The notes beneath the pieces are model-generated. The model ran no database searches, was not told the origin of the DNA, and saw only the letters and a list, made by a program, of their open reading frames with translations. From positions 124,001 to 188,000 of the forward strand of contig JACJXF010000002.1 of NCBI GenBank assembly GCA_020636775.1: a stretch of 64,000 bases of DNA, written 5' to 3'. Below, piece by piece: positions 51,320 through 59,326 of this stretch. Each line of letters opens with the position of its first letter. The first letter of the stretch is position 1. The DNA comes from Bacteroidales bacterium. Its GTDB lineage: Bacteria; Bacteroidota; Bacteroidia; Bacteroidales; GCA-2748055. The position numbers and the translations under genes were made by a program.

Positions 51320-51823
51320 TTAGTTATGCATTGGATAGTTAAAGCCCAGCTTATTGGATTCCGGCTGATCAAGAAATTTTTCCATATCATTCTGGTAAAA
51401 GTCGACCAGAAATTCATATAATGACTTATTGAATTCGTAGTAGAACCATTTTCCGTTTTGAAAGGGTATCTGTATACTGGGATCATTTCCCAGCTTCATG
51501 ATAAAATTGCCTTTATATTTTTTAAAGAGCATTTCGAAAACCAGAACCTGTTCGGGCAAATCAACCCTGGGTACTTTGAGGATCATGCCCATTCTGACAT
51601 GCCAGAAGGAATCGGTCATAAGCTTCATGGCTTTTAATGGGTCCCGGGTGGGTGCGGGTGGCTCATCCCAGGAATAGATTATGGCGTTTTTAGGCTTAAG
51701 GCTGAAGAATTCAAGGTAAGAATCAAGGTATCCCATCAGGAATTTTAAGCTTTCTTCCTGATAAGAATTGAACTCTTCAATATTTTTCCGATAGATTTCA
51801 AAAAGTACCTGAAAACGATCCAT
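51320..51823 (-). CDS. Hypothetical protein, first in the glycan operon
   Basis: I do not recognise this 167-aa soluble protein. It is helical at the N-terminus and has a Trp/Tyr/Phe-rich centre (IIYSWDEPPAPTRDP and GKWFYYEFNKSLYEF). No signal peptide is present, in contrast to the two secreted products downstream. It is probably transcribed together with the GH63-like gene 11 bp away. The 159-bp upstream gap should contain the operon promoter. Confidence 0.65.
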   Translation of the reverse strand: MDRFQVLFEIYRKNIEEFNSYQEESLKFLMGYLDSYLEFFSLKPKNAIIYSWDEPPAPTRDPLKAMKLMTDSFWHVRMGMILKVPRVDLPEQVLVFEMLFKKYKGNFIMKLGNDPSIQIPFQNGKWFYYEFNKSLYEFLVDFYQNDMEKFLDQPESNKLGFNYPMHN

Positions 51824-51982
51824 GTCAGAAAAAATGTAAAATAATTTTCAGCAAGATAATGAAATCTTGAGTTCACTCCTAAAAGTCAGTAAATATACTT
51901 GAAATCTATTTTACAGTAATATGTAAGCCGGCAGACGGAAGTATCAGGCTAAAAACCGAAAAACCATTGTGAAGAACCAACT

Positions 51983-52717
51983 TTACTCCAGACTGATATG
52001 AATATTCTTTGCAATATCCAGAGCCGTAGTCATGGTGCTCAGGTCCGTATCAAGATCTCCATTCAGACCCGAATAATGAGAATGGCCAATAACAGTCATA
52101 TCATAATCCTTTATTCCCGATTTCAGATCAATATCGGCCATATAAACCAGTGCCGGTTGTGAAGATGTTTTGTAATCGTAGTCGTCGGGATATTTGTTAT
52201 TCGTCCAGTATTCGTTCCAGTCCCAGGGCTGATTGATTTCAAAATACACCGAAAATTTACGAAGAGTTGTATCTTCTATCCGTGTATGAAGAATGAAATT
52301 ACCGGAAGGGGTAGCCCCGGTATATGCATCTGCAACCGGATTTTCCTGATCAGGAAGGTACAATCCGTGTGAATTTTTTATCCCTCTTCGGTGCGACCAG
52401 TATGGAAGTGCGGCCGGTCTTGAAATAGGACCCGGAAGCCATTTACCGGTTGTGGCATCACCATGTTTGAAAACCCCTTTTCCGATTGACTCCGCGACAA
52501 AAAGAGTTTGTACAAATCTGCCCATTTCATCTTCGACCCAAATGGCCATAAGAGGATGGTTAAAGCTTTCACCTCTGGTAAATTCAATTGTAATGGGGAT
52601 TCCTGTTGTATCTCTGTTGTATGTCAGAGACTCAGGAGGTGATTGTATTCTGGAGCTGGTGCACGACAGGTATGATATAATGACTGCCGTGAAAACAAAT
52701 GCTGCTGTTATTTTCAT
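51983..52717 (-). CDS. DUF2271-like lipoprotein next to a TonB receptor
   Basis: The 244-aa protein has a lipoprotein signal ending LSC (about residue 19). The middle contains LMAIWVEDEMGRFVQTLFVAE (about 56-76) and DAYTGATPSGNFILHT (about 129-144), matching the DUF2271 pattern (xVWIED-G-YVRTL ... SGATxPxG). DUF2271 proteins are periplasmic, with unknown role, often beside metal- or flavin-related genes. The gene is 10 bp downstream of the TonB receptor, so the pair is likely an uptake unit. The exact ligand is not known. Confidence 0.72.
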   Translation of the reverse strand: MKITAAFVFTAVIISYLSCTSSRIQSPPESLTYNRDTTGIPITIEFTRGESFNHPLMAIWVEDEMGRFVQTLFVAESIGKGVFKHGDATTGKWLPGPISRPAALPYWSHRRGIKNSHGLYLPDQENPVADAYTGATPSGNFILHTRIEDTTLRKFSVYFEINQPWDWNEYWTNNKYPDDYDYKTSSQPALVYMADIDLKSGIKDYDMTVIGHSHYSGLNGDLDTDLSTMTTALDIAKNIHISLE

Positions 52718-52727
52718 ACGGAGCTGT

Positions 52728-55139
52728 TTAAAATTGAAAGATAATACCTACAGTTGGCAACACTGTTCCACCGGTGGTACTTATTTCCTTCAGCGCATAG
52801 CGCTGCTGTGGAAGTGGGTCGCCCGGGTTGATTACAGAATTGCCATCCAAAAGCAGAACTTTCTGCTGATCTGCCTTAAAGTTATAAACATTCTGAACAT
52901 CAAGATAGAGGTTGAGCGAAAAACGATTGAAAAACCATTCCTTGTCAAGCCTCAGATCAAGCTGATGAAATGCAGAAAGTCTTTGCTGATTGAAACGTGA
53001 ATAATCAAGAATCCCCTGTCCGTTTACATCCCAGGCTAATTTATAACTGGAGCCTAATTTGTCATAAGGAGTATAGGGAACTCCACCTACAAAACGCCAT
53101 TTTAATCCCAGTCGCCAGTTCTTTTTGAATTCCTTTATGCCGGTAATATTTATTATGTGCCGGTTATCCCAGACTGTTGGAACCCATTTTCCCAATGCAA
53201 GTATCTCGGATCTGAATGCCTGTGATTCGCTTCTTACAAGAGTGTAGGAAGCCACAAGGTTTCCTCCAAGGAAATCTTTGTTCCGGTAAAGAATTTCCAT
53301 ACCAAAAGCCCTTCCGTCGGCGATGGACTTTACTGCTTCATTTCCGAAGGTGCCAAAATCAGCTCCTTTACTGGCAAGAGAAATGGAATCGTTGACACTG
53401 TAGGGATAGTTCTGATAGTACTTATAGAAACCCTCTACTGTGAGTCTTGACTGATCGGTAGGTTGCCATTCAATTCCTCCAACAATATGATCGGAGCTAA
53501 TATATGAAATTCCGTTTTCCTTATTTACCAGATCACCCGCAGTATTCCTGTAGCCCAGCATGGTATAGGGTGGTACCTGGTAATACCTGCCCAGATTGAA
53601 GTTCAGGAAGAACTTCTGTGCCAGCATATAGGATGCCGAAAATCGGGGCGACAGCTGTTTGAGCGGGTTCAACATTTCGCTGGAATAACTGTTCCCGTCG
53701 GCTCTTACACCGAGCGACAGACTTAGCCTGTCTTTGAGTACTTTTTTACTGGTCTGAGCAAAGATTCCGTATTTATACATATCCAGAGTGCTGGAAAAAT
53801 CAATGGTAACAGGACTTCCATTGATATAGGTCTTATTAAAAGTATAATTATCATAGTATGCATACTCCAGATTTGCACCGTAGTTAATACTGAGTCCGGA
53901 ACCCAGACGGGAATTGTGCTCGTACCTGAGTTTGTTTTCAATTTCATTGGAATGGTAGTTCAATGTTAAACTATCATTTTCATCATTATTCCGGTATTTA
54001 TAGCTTGTATTATTCAGATGATTTCTGCTGACGGTCCAGGTATCGTATCCATTTTCCTTATAATGCTTGTAAACCATTCCGACAGTATAACTCCATTGTT
54101 CATTTACAGGGAGGTATCCCAGGATGAACCGCTGCTCTTCCGTTTCATTGGCTTTCAGGTTGAGGGCAAACTGGTCAATGGCCCCCAGACCGATTACGGT
54201 AATTTCGTTTTTCTCATCAATCCGGGTTTTGGTTTTAAACTGGAAGTCGTTGTATGTAGGGAGAAAGGGAAGCCCAATCAGGGAAAAAAGGAACTGAAGG
54301 TAAGAACGCCTTGCTGACATTATATAAGAAGTGTTTTTACCTAAAGGTCCGTCGAGGGTAAGAGCAATATCTGATGCCCCGACAGATCCCTTCACTTTAA
54401 GTTTGTCTTTGTTTCCATCAACTTGTTTTAGCTCAAGCACTGAACTCAGTGCATTTCCCCGGTCAGCAGGGAATGCCCCAGAATAAAAATCCACTTCCCT
54501 GATAAAATCCACATTAATGATTCCCACAGGACCTCCGGAAGCTCCCTGGGTTGCAAAATGGTTTATGTTGGGAATCTCCACCCCATCGAGGTAAAACCTG
54601 TTTTCCGCAGCTCCCCCGCCACGAACAATGATATCGTTTCTGAATGATGGAGTTGATGCAACACCCGGATATGATTGAATCACTTTTGAAATGTCGCGGT
54701 TACCACCCGGGTTTTTTTCAATTTCAACCAGGTCAATTCTTCTGAGAGAAACAGGACTTTCCTCGTTTTTACGAAACGGGGAGGCTTTGACGGTTATCTC
54801 ATCCAGGGCAATATTTGATTCCTTCATGGGGATATCAATAAATACCTTGTTTGCATTTGTAACAAGTATTGGTTCAGAAACATAAGGTTCATAGCCCACT
54901 GAGCTTGCCCGGATTTCAACATATCCCGGTTTCAGACCGGTAAACAGAAATTTACCATCCAGATCGCTGATGGATCCGATGCTGGTACCATAAATAGCTA
55001 TGGTTGCAAACTCGAGTGGCTGGTTATTTTTAGAATTATATATACGGCCTTCCAGAACTCCCCTGTCCTGCCCAAAGGCGCTTACCTGGAGGGAAAGAAT
55101 CAGAATAAAACTTATACTAAGTGAATAAAAGGATTTCAT
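52728..55139 (-). CDS. TonB-dependent outer membrane receptor with carboxypeptidase-regulatory-like domain
   Basis: The 803-aa protein has a signal peptide ending SAFGQ, an N-terminal CarbopepD_reg_2 domain (about 27-110: GVLEGRIYNSKNNQPLEFATI), a plug (about 125-240, with DIIVRGGGAAENRFYLDGVEIP) and a C-terminal 22-strand barrel ending in a Phe (VGIIFQF). It is shorter than SusC proteins and has no SusD partner, so a siderophore/metal- or small-molecule receptor is more likely. A 251-bp intergenic region upstream may hold its promoter. The DUF2271 gene follows. Confidence 0.92.
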   Translation of the reverse strand: MKSFYSLSISFILILSLQVSAFGQDRGVLEGRIYNSKNNQPLEFATIAIYGTSIGSISDLDGKFLFTGLKPGYVEIRASSVGYEPYVSEPILVTNANKVFIDIPMKESNIALDEITVKASPFRKNEESPVSLRRIDLVEIEKNPGGNRDISKVIQSYPGVASTPSFRNDIIVRGGGAAENRFYLDGVEIPNINHFATQGASGGPVGIINVDFIREVDFYSGAFPADRGNALSSVLELKQVDGNKDKLKVKGSVGASDIALTLDGPLGKNTSYIMSARRSYLQFLFSLIGLPFLPTYNDFQFKTKTRIDEKNEITVIGLGAIDQFALNLKANETEEQRFILGYLPVNEQWSYTVGMVYKHYKENGYDTWTVSRNHLNNTSYKYRNNDENDSLTLNYHSNEIENKLRYEHNSRLGSGLSINYGANLEYAYYDNYTFNKTYINGSPVTIDFSSTLDMYKYGIFAQTSKKVLKDRLSLSLGVRADGNSYSSEMLNPLKQLSPRFSASYMLAQKFFLNFNLGRYYQVPPYTMLGYRNTAGDLVNKENGISYISSDHIVGGIEWQPTDQSRLTVEGFYKYYQNYPYSVNDSISLASKGADFGTFGNEAVKSIADGRAFGMEILYRNKDFLGGNLVASYTLVRSESQAFRSEILALGKWVPTVWDNRHIINITGIKEFKKNWRLGLKWRFVGGVPYTPYDKLGSSYKLAWDVNGQGILDYSRFNQQRLSAFHQLDLRLDKEWFFNRFSLNLYLDVQNVYNFKADQQKVLLLDGNSVINPGDPLPQQRYALKEISTTGGTVLPTVGIIFQF

Positions 55140-55326
55140 ACTGGTTTATAATCAATTTTTGGTTTCAGATTCACTAATAACAAATGCAGGCAGGGATTGT
55201 TCAATTTATGTTTAACAAAATACTTAAAAGATTAGACAAAACAGGATTGCTGATATAAGTTGGGAGAGTTTTTATATTTCTTACTTCTAAAGCTCCATAT
55301 TATCTGATGATAGATCTCTTTTTTGG

Positions 55327-55353
55327 AAGCCCCTCCCTTTTGTGGGAGAGCTT
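55327..55353. repeat. Intergenic hairpin upstream of the TonB receptor
   Basis: AAGCCCCTCCC and GGGAGAGCTT form a stem with one mismatch around TTTTGT. A second small stem (CCCG-TCTCATG-CGGG) and a GGTTGGGGTGGG stretch follow. GC-rich against its AT-rich surroundings, it looks like a repetitive extragenic element or a terminator for the convergent side. Confidence 0.45.
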
Positions 55354-55390
55354 ATCCCGTCTCATGCGGGAGGTTGGGGTGGGATAAACG

Positions 55391-56344
55391 TCAAAAATCA
55401 ATATAAGGATAATCCTTCTTAAACTTTTTTATCCGTTCTGCCAGTTTCTCGCTGAATTTGCGGTAGGCATCGGTTTCTTTATTAAAAACCCTGTGATTCT
55501 TTGCCTGTAGAATAGCGGTAAGTTCTTTGTTGATTTCAATAGTTTCTTTTTTGAAATAGGCTTTTTCAAATTTTTCCCAGATATAATTTACCGCAATGGA
55601 ATTGGGATGAAACATATCCTCTGCGTAAAAACGGTAATCCCTGAGATCATCCATCAGAATTTCGTAGGCCGGGAAATACTCTGTATTATCAGGAAACATT
55701 TTGCAAATTTGGTCTGTTGCCAGCAAAAGTGAAGCTTTGCTAAGCTGGTTTCCATGAGCTCCGTCCTTCCAGTGTCGCACCGGGCTGATGGTGAAAATAA
55801 TTTTCATGGCCGGGTTTTTCTTCAGCAATTCAGGGATAAAGGAAGACCATGCACGAACAATAGACTCAGGCTCCAGGAAGATACGATCGAATTCTTTTTC
55901 CGGCAGTTTATGGCAATTGGAAACTATTCTTCCGTTCTTTTTAAGTCGATAAACGAAGGCAGTTCCAAAAGTCAGCAGCAGAACATCGGTTTTTTTAAGA
56001 TGTTTAGAAGCGGATTTGATCTCCCCGTTGATGTGTTTCAGACACTCGTCTTTATTGGCATTCGAGAAGCTGCTGTGATGGTCCCAGGAAAACCAGAGCT
56101 CATTAAAACATTCAATATCATCCTCTGTGTATTCGTCATTATCGAGAATGATGCCAAGGCTGTTCAGTGCACTCAGCGGGTTATAGACAACACCAAAGGG
56201 ATTAATTATTACAGGAAAGTGCAGATCCTTCAGCTTTTGCCCGATATTATCGGTAAAGCAGGACCCGTGAAAAAAAACCCGGCCCCGGTGATCTATCCTG
56301 ATTGAGGAGGCCTGCAAATCTATTTCACTTCGGAAGGTGGACAT
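55391..56344 (-). CDS. GSCFA domain protein
   Basis: The 317-aa protein carries the defining motif FHGSCFTDNIGQKL (about 28-41) followed by NPFGVVYNPLSAL, the pattern of the GSCFA domain, a relative of SGNH hydrolases. The GxS-like motif, DVLLLTFGTAFVY strand and late HPNS (catalytic His, about 243-246) fit a cytoplasmic or membrane-associated esterase/acyltransferase-like fold. The substrate is unknown. It lies 5 bp downstream of the lipase-like gene and may be co-transcribed. Confidence 0.9.
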   Translation of the reverse strand: MSTFRSEIDLQASSIRIDHRGRVFFHGSCFTDNIGQKLKDLHFPVIINPFGVVYNPLSALNSLGIILDNDEYTEDDIECFNELWFSWDHHSSFSNANKDECLKHINGEIKSASKHLKKTDVLLLTFGTAFVYRLKKNGRIVSNCHKLPEKEFDRIFLEPESIVRAWSSFIPELLKKNPAMKIIFTISPVRHWKDGAHGNQLSKASLLLATDQICKMFPDNTEYFPAYEILMDDLRDYRFYAEDMFHPNSIAVNYIWEKFEKAYFKKETIEINKELTAILQAKNHRVFNKETDAYRKFSEKLAERIKKFKKDYPYIDF

Positions 56345-56349
56345 CAGAA

Positions 56350-57183
56350 TCAGATTTTGTTTTTGACAAGCCAGTCGACAATATAGGCATGTACATCCTC
56401 TTTTATAAATTCGTTATGCAGCTCGTGGTATTGATTTTCCCACATTTTAAGGTGTGTTCTTTTACTGGTGTTCAGAACATAATCCTGACTCGCCTTTGGA
56501 GAGCAAATAGTATCAGCGGTTCCATGCATAATCAGAAAAGGACAGTTAATCTTGTAAACATTTCTGAGTGCATGATATCCGGCCTGGTATATTTCGTGAA
56601 ACATTTTCAGGGAGATACGGTCGTGGTTAAGTGGGTCGCGCTCGTAATCCCTCACAATCTCCGGGTCATGGGATATCTGTTCAGCTTTAAGCTGGTTGGA
56701 TATACTTAGGGATGGAAAAACTTTTTTCAGGAAACCCGTCAGTTTCAAAAGAAATTCAGAGGGTTCATTATAAAGTTTAAGCCATGGGGAGGTAACAATG
56801 AGTGCCTTGAGGGGCCTGTTTCTTCTAATGACGTGATTTAAAACCAGAGTTCCGCCCATGGAATGTCCATACAGAATTTTACTGTAATCCGGAAAGATCT
56901 CTGAGCTCTTGTCATACAGCAGATCAATGTCGTCCAACAGGACATCCAGCGATTTTACATGTCCGCGTTTACCTTCCGACTTCCCGTGCCCGTGAAGGTC
57001 CAGGGCAATCATGGAGTATCCTTTGCGGTTAAAGAATTCTGCCCAATGCTCGTATCGGCTGCAATGTTCTCCCAGTCCATGAACGAGCATGATAAGCTTT
57101 TTTTCGTCCTGTTCTGCTTTCCAGCTTTGGGCAAAGATTTTTCTACCATCCTTTGCAGTCCATGTATAAGTCTGATTATTCAT
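56350..57183 (-). CDS. Alpha/beta hydrolase, monoacylglycerol lipase-like
   Basis: The 277-aa protein has the Hydrolase_4 pattern: LIMLVHGLGEHCSRYEH (oxyanion region, about 30-46), the nucleophile elbow GHSMGG (about 108-113, Ser110), an Asp in HGTADTIC and a His in QYHELHNE. It lacks a signal peptide, so it acts in the cytoplasm or at the membrane. The family hydrolyses monoacylglycerols or lysophospholipids. It is first of a two-gene unit with the GSCFA gene. Confidence 0.92.
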   Translation of the reverse strand: MNNQTYTWTAKDGRKIFAQSWKAEQDEKKLIMLVHGLGEHCSRYEHWAEFFNRKGYSMIALDLHGHGKSEGKRGHVKSLDVLLDDIDLLYDKSSEIFPDYSKILYGHSMGGTLVLNHVIRRNRPLKALIVTSPWLKLYNEPSEFLLKLTGFLKKVFPSLSISNQLKAEQISHDPEIVRDYERDPLNHDRISLKMFHEIYQAGYHALRNVYKINCPFLIMHGTADTICSPKASQDYVLNTSKRTHLKMWENQYHELHNEFIKEDVHAYIVDWLVKNKI

Positions 57184-57428
57184 TTAGAGGATTAATTTTC
57201 AGGTCGATCAGGTTATCATTTGAGAATTTAAAGTTAATTAAATTTCCTGATGCCTGCCTACTTAAACAGGATGCCTTAAATCAGGGTTTCGCAAATTTTA
57301 TAAAGGGAATTTCCCTGAAGGTTAAGAATGCATTTTTGTTGACAGGAGGGCGTATTTAGTACTTTCGATAATTTCTGCAGATGAATATATTTGAAGAATC
57401 TTTCAGTAACTTCCTTTTAAGCCTTGTT

Positions 57429-58358
57429 TCATGAGGGTTTCAGGAATTCGAGATTTCTTTTCAGTCCTTCATATTTTGCGCGTTTAACTGCTGAATCCCT
57501 GAAAAGAGTATTAAAAACTCCTCTGTCCATTTCATGCCATTCCTTTGCATTCATTGACAGGAGGCCCGGAGCAGGGGAGAAATCCGGTACTTCATGAGGA
57601 CTGATTTTTTTATTCCATGGGCAAACGTCCTGGCAGATATCACATCCAAAGACCCGGTTTTTGAATTTATCTTTCAGGTCAGCTGGCATTTCTGAGCCTT
57701 TATTTTCTATGGTGTGGTAGGAAATACATTTTCCGGCATCAACCACCCTGTCGGCCACAATAGCCCCCGTAGGACAGGAGGTAATACAATTGCGGCAGCT
57801 TCCGCACATATCATTTACGGCTTTGTCGTACTCAAGCCCGGCTGTAACAATCATCTCCCCGATAAATACGAATGATCCGAATCGTTCACTCAGGAGGAGA
57901 GAATTCTTGCCTATCCATCCCAGCCCCGACCGGCTGGCCCAGGCATGTTCCAGAACGGGAGCTGAATCAGTAAACACACGGCCTTCACAGCCGGGGATTA
58001 GCTTTCTGGTATATTCAAGAAGTTGTTTTAGCTTGTCCCTCACCACATCATGGTAATCCTGTCCGTATGCATATTTAGCCAGCACAGGAGCATTGGGATC
58101 GGATTGCTTTTCTGCGGGGTAATAATTCAGGATGACCGACACAACCGATTTGGCACCCTCAACCAGCAGGCGGGGGTCACAGCGTTTGTCGAAATGATTC
58201 TCCATGTATTTGAGGCTTGCATTCCTGCCTTTACTCAGCCAGTCTTTCAGACGTGATGCATCCGTTTCGAGATAATCTGCTGCTGAGATTCCACAATCGC
58301 TGAATCCGAGGCGCAGGGCTTCGGATTTTATTTCTTGCGAATGTGATGGGGAGGCCAT
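57429..58358 (-). CDS. queG: Epoxyqueuosine reductase QueG
   Basis: The 309-aa protein shows both ferredoxin-type [4Fe-4S] motifs, CGSCRNCITSCPTG and CDICQDVCPW, plus the N-terminal cobalamin-binding domain with GWIGKNSLLLSERFGSFVFIGE. The enzyme reduces epoxyqueuosine to queuosine in tRNA using cobalamin. It overlaps the DUF59 gene's stop by one base (TAATG), so it is the last gene in sufE-DUF59-queG. Placing it behind Fe-S assembly genes fits its own cluster needs. Confidence 0.96.
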   Translation of the reverse strand: MASPSHSQEIKSEALRLGFSDCGISAADYLETDASRLKDWLSKGRNASLKYMENHFDKRCDPRLLVEGAKSVVSVILNYYPAEKQSDPNAPVLAKYAYGQDYHDVVRDKLKQLLEYTRKLIPGCEGRVFTDSAPVLEHAWASRSGLGWIGKNSLLLSERFGSFVFIGEMIVTAGLEYDKAVNDMCGSCRNCITSCPTGAIVADRVVDAGKCISYHTIENKGSEMPADLKDKFKNRVFGCDICQDVCPWNKKISPHEVPDFSPAPGLLSMNAKEWHEMDRGVFNTLFRDSAVKRAKYEGLKRNLEFLKPS

Positions 58359-58681
58359 TACATCAGGCCAAGGTCAAGCTTCGCCTCATCGCTGAGATTG
58401 GATTCATCCCAGGGAGGGTCGAAGGTCAGGTTAACTTTTGCATCGGTAACCCCATCAATGCCTCTTACCTTTTCGCGCACTTCTTCAAGTAGTGAATCGG
58501 CCACCGGACAATTAGGAGCTGTAAGCGTCATGGTGATTTCCACCTTGTTGCTGTCGTCCACATCGATCGCGTAAATAAGTCCCAGGTCGTATATATTAAC
58601 CGGGATTTCCGGATCAAAGATATTCTTGAGTACCTGCACGATCTCAGTTTCAATCTGCAGGAAATTTTTTACTTCTGCCAT
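58358..58681 (-). CDS. DUF59/MIP18-type Fe-S cluster assembly factor
   Basis: From ATG 58681 (MAEVKNFLQIETEIVQVL) the product is 107 aa. It contains FDPEIPVNIYDLGLIYAID, the conserved TLTAPNCPVAD with the reactive Cys, and VNLTFDPPWDESNLSDEAK, the SufT/MIP18 pattern. Such proteins help deliver [4Fe-4S] clusters to targets. The longer frame from 58744 overlaps the sufE 3' end and lacks homology there. It sits between sufE and queG. Confidence 0.93.
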   Translation of the reverse strand: MAEVKNFLQIETEIVQVLKNIFDPEIPVNIYDLGLIYAIDVDDSNKVEITMTLTAPNCPVADSLLEEVREKVRGIDGVTDAKVNLTFDPPWDESNLSDEAKLDLGLM

Positions 58682-58712
58682 GTTTTTATCCCTCTCTAAA
58701 TCACAAACAAAT

Positions 58713-59141
58713 TTATTGCCCTGAATGTTTAGCCTGATAAGCAAGAGAATACATTTTCATCTTTTTTACCATGGATACCAGTCCGTTGCTTCGGGTTGGA
58801 GAAAGGTTTTCCTTGAGACCGATCTTATCAATAAAATACAAATCTGCATTCATAATTTCCGAAGCATCCTGATGGTTCAGGGCCCGAATCAGCAAGGCAA
58901 CAATTCCTTTTACAATAATCGCATCACTGTCGGCTGTAAAACTCATTTTACCATTCTCATATTCCGCATGCAGCCATACTTTCGACTGACAACCGTTGAT
59001 AAGATACTCATCAGTCCTGTATTTCGGATCAATAGCAGGCAACTCGTGTCCCAGTTCGATCAGGTAATTGTAACGGTCCATCCAGTCATCAAAAGAAGAA
59101 AATTCTTCCACTATCTGGTCCTGTATTTCAGTAAGCGACAT
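58713..59141 (-). CDS. sufE: SufE cysteine desulfurase activator
   Basis: The 142-aa protein has the SufE core: EFSSFDDWMDRYNYLIELG at the start, the sulfur-accepting Cys in INGCQSKVWL (about Cys51), and the ending helix. It carries persulfide sulfur from SufS to the SufBCD scaffold. It is first of the sufE-DUF59-queG group, the ordinary Bacteroidota order. The start MSLTEIQDQI is typical. Confidence 0.95.
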   Translation of the reverse strand: MSLTEIQDQIVEEFSSFDDWMDRYNYLIELGHELPAIDPKYRTDEYLINGCQSKVWLHAEYENGKMSFTADSDAIIVKGIVALLIRALNHQDASEIMNADLYFIDKIGLKENLSPTRSNGLVSMVKKMKMYSLAYQAKHSGQ

Positions 59142-59326
59142 GTTTGGAATAAGTCTAAATTAAGTGACAAAGGTATAAAAAAATGCAGATATCGAAGGGA
59201 GGAGTTTAGGTCAAAACTAATAATTATGGGCGAAAAAAATTGAGGATAACTGACTTCCACAGGCCAGCCGGAAAACAGATTATGGAAATTTATTCATCCC
59301 TTGAACATATGAATCGGGGTCAGTTA

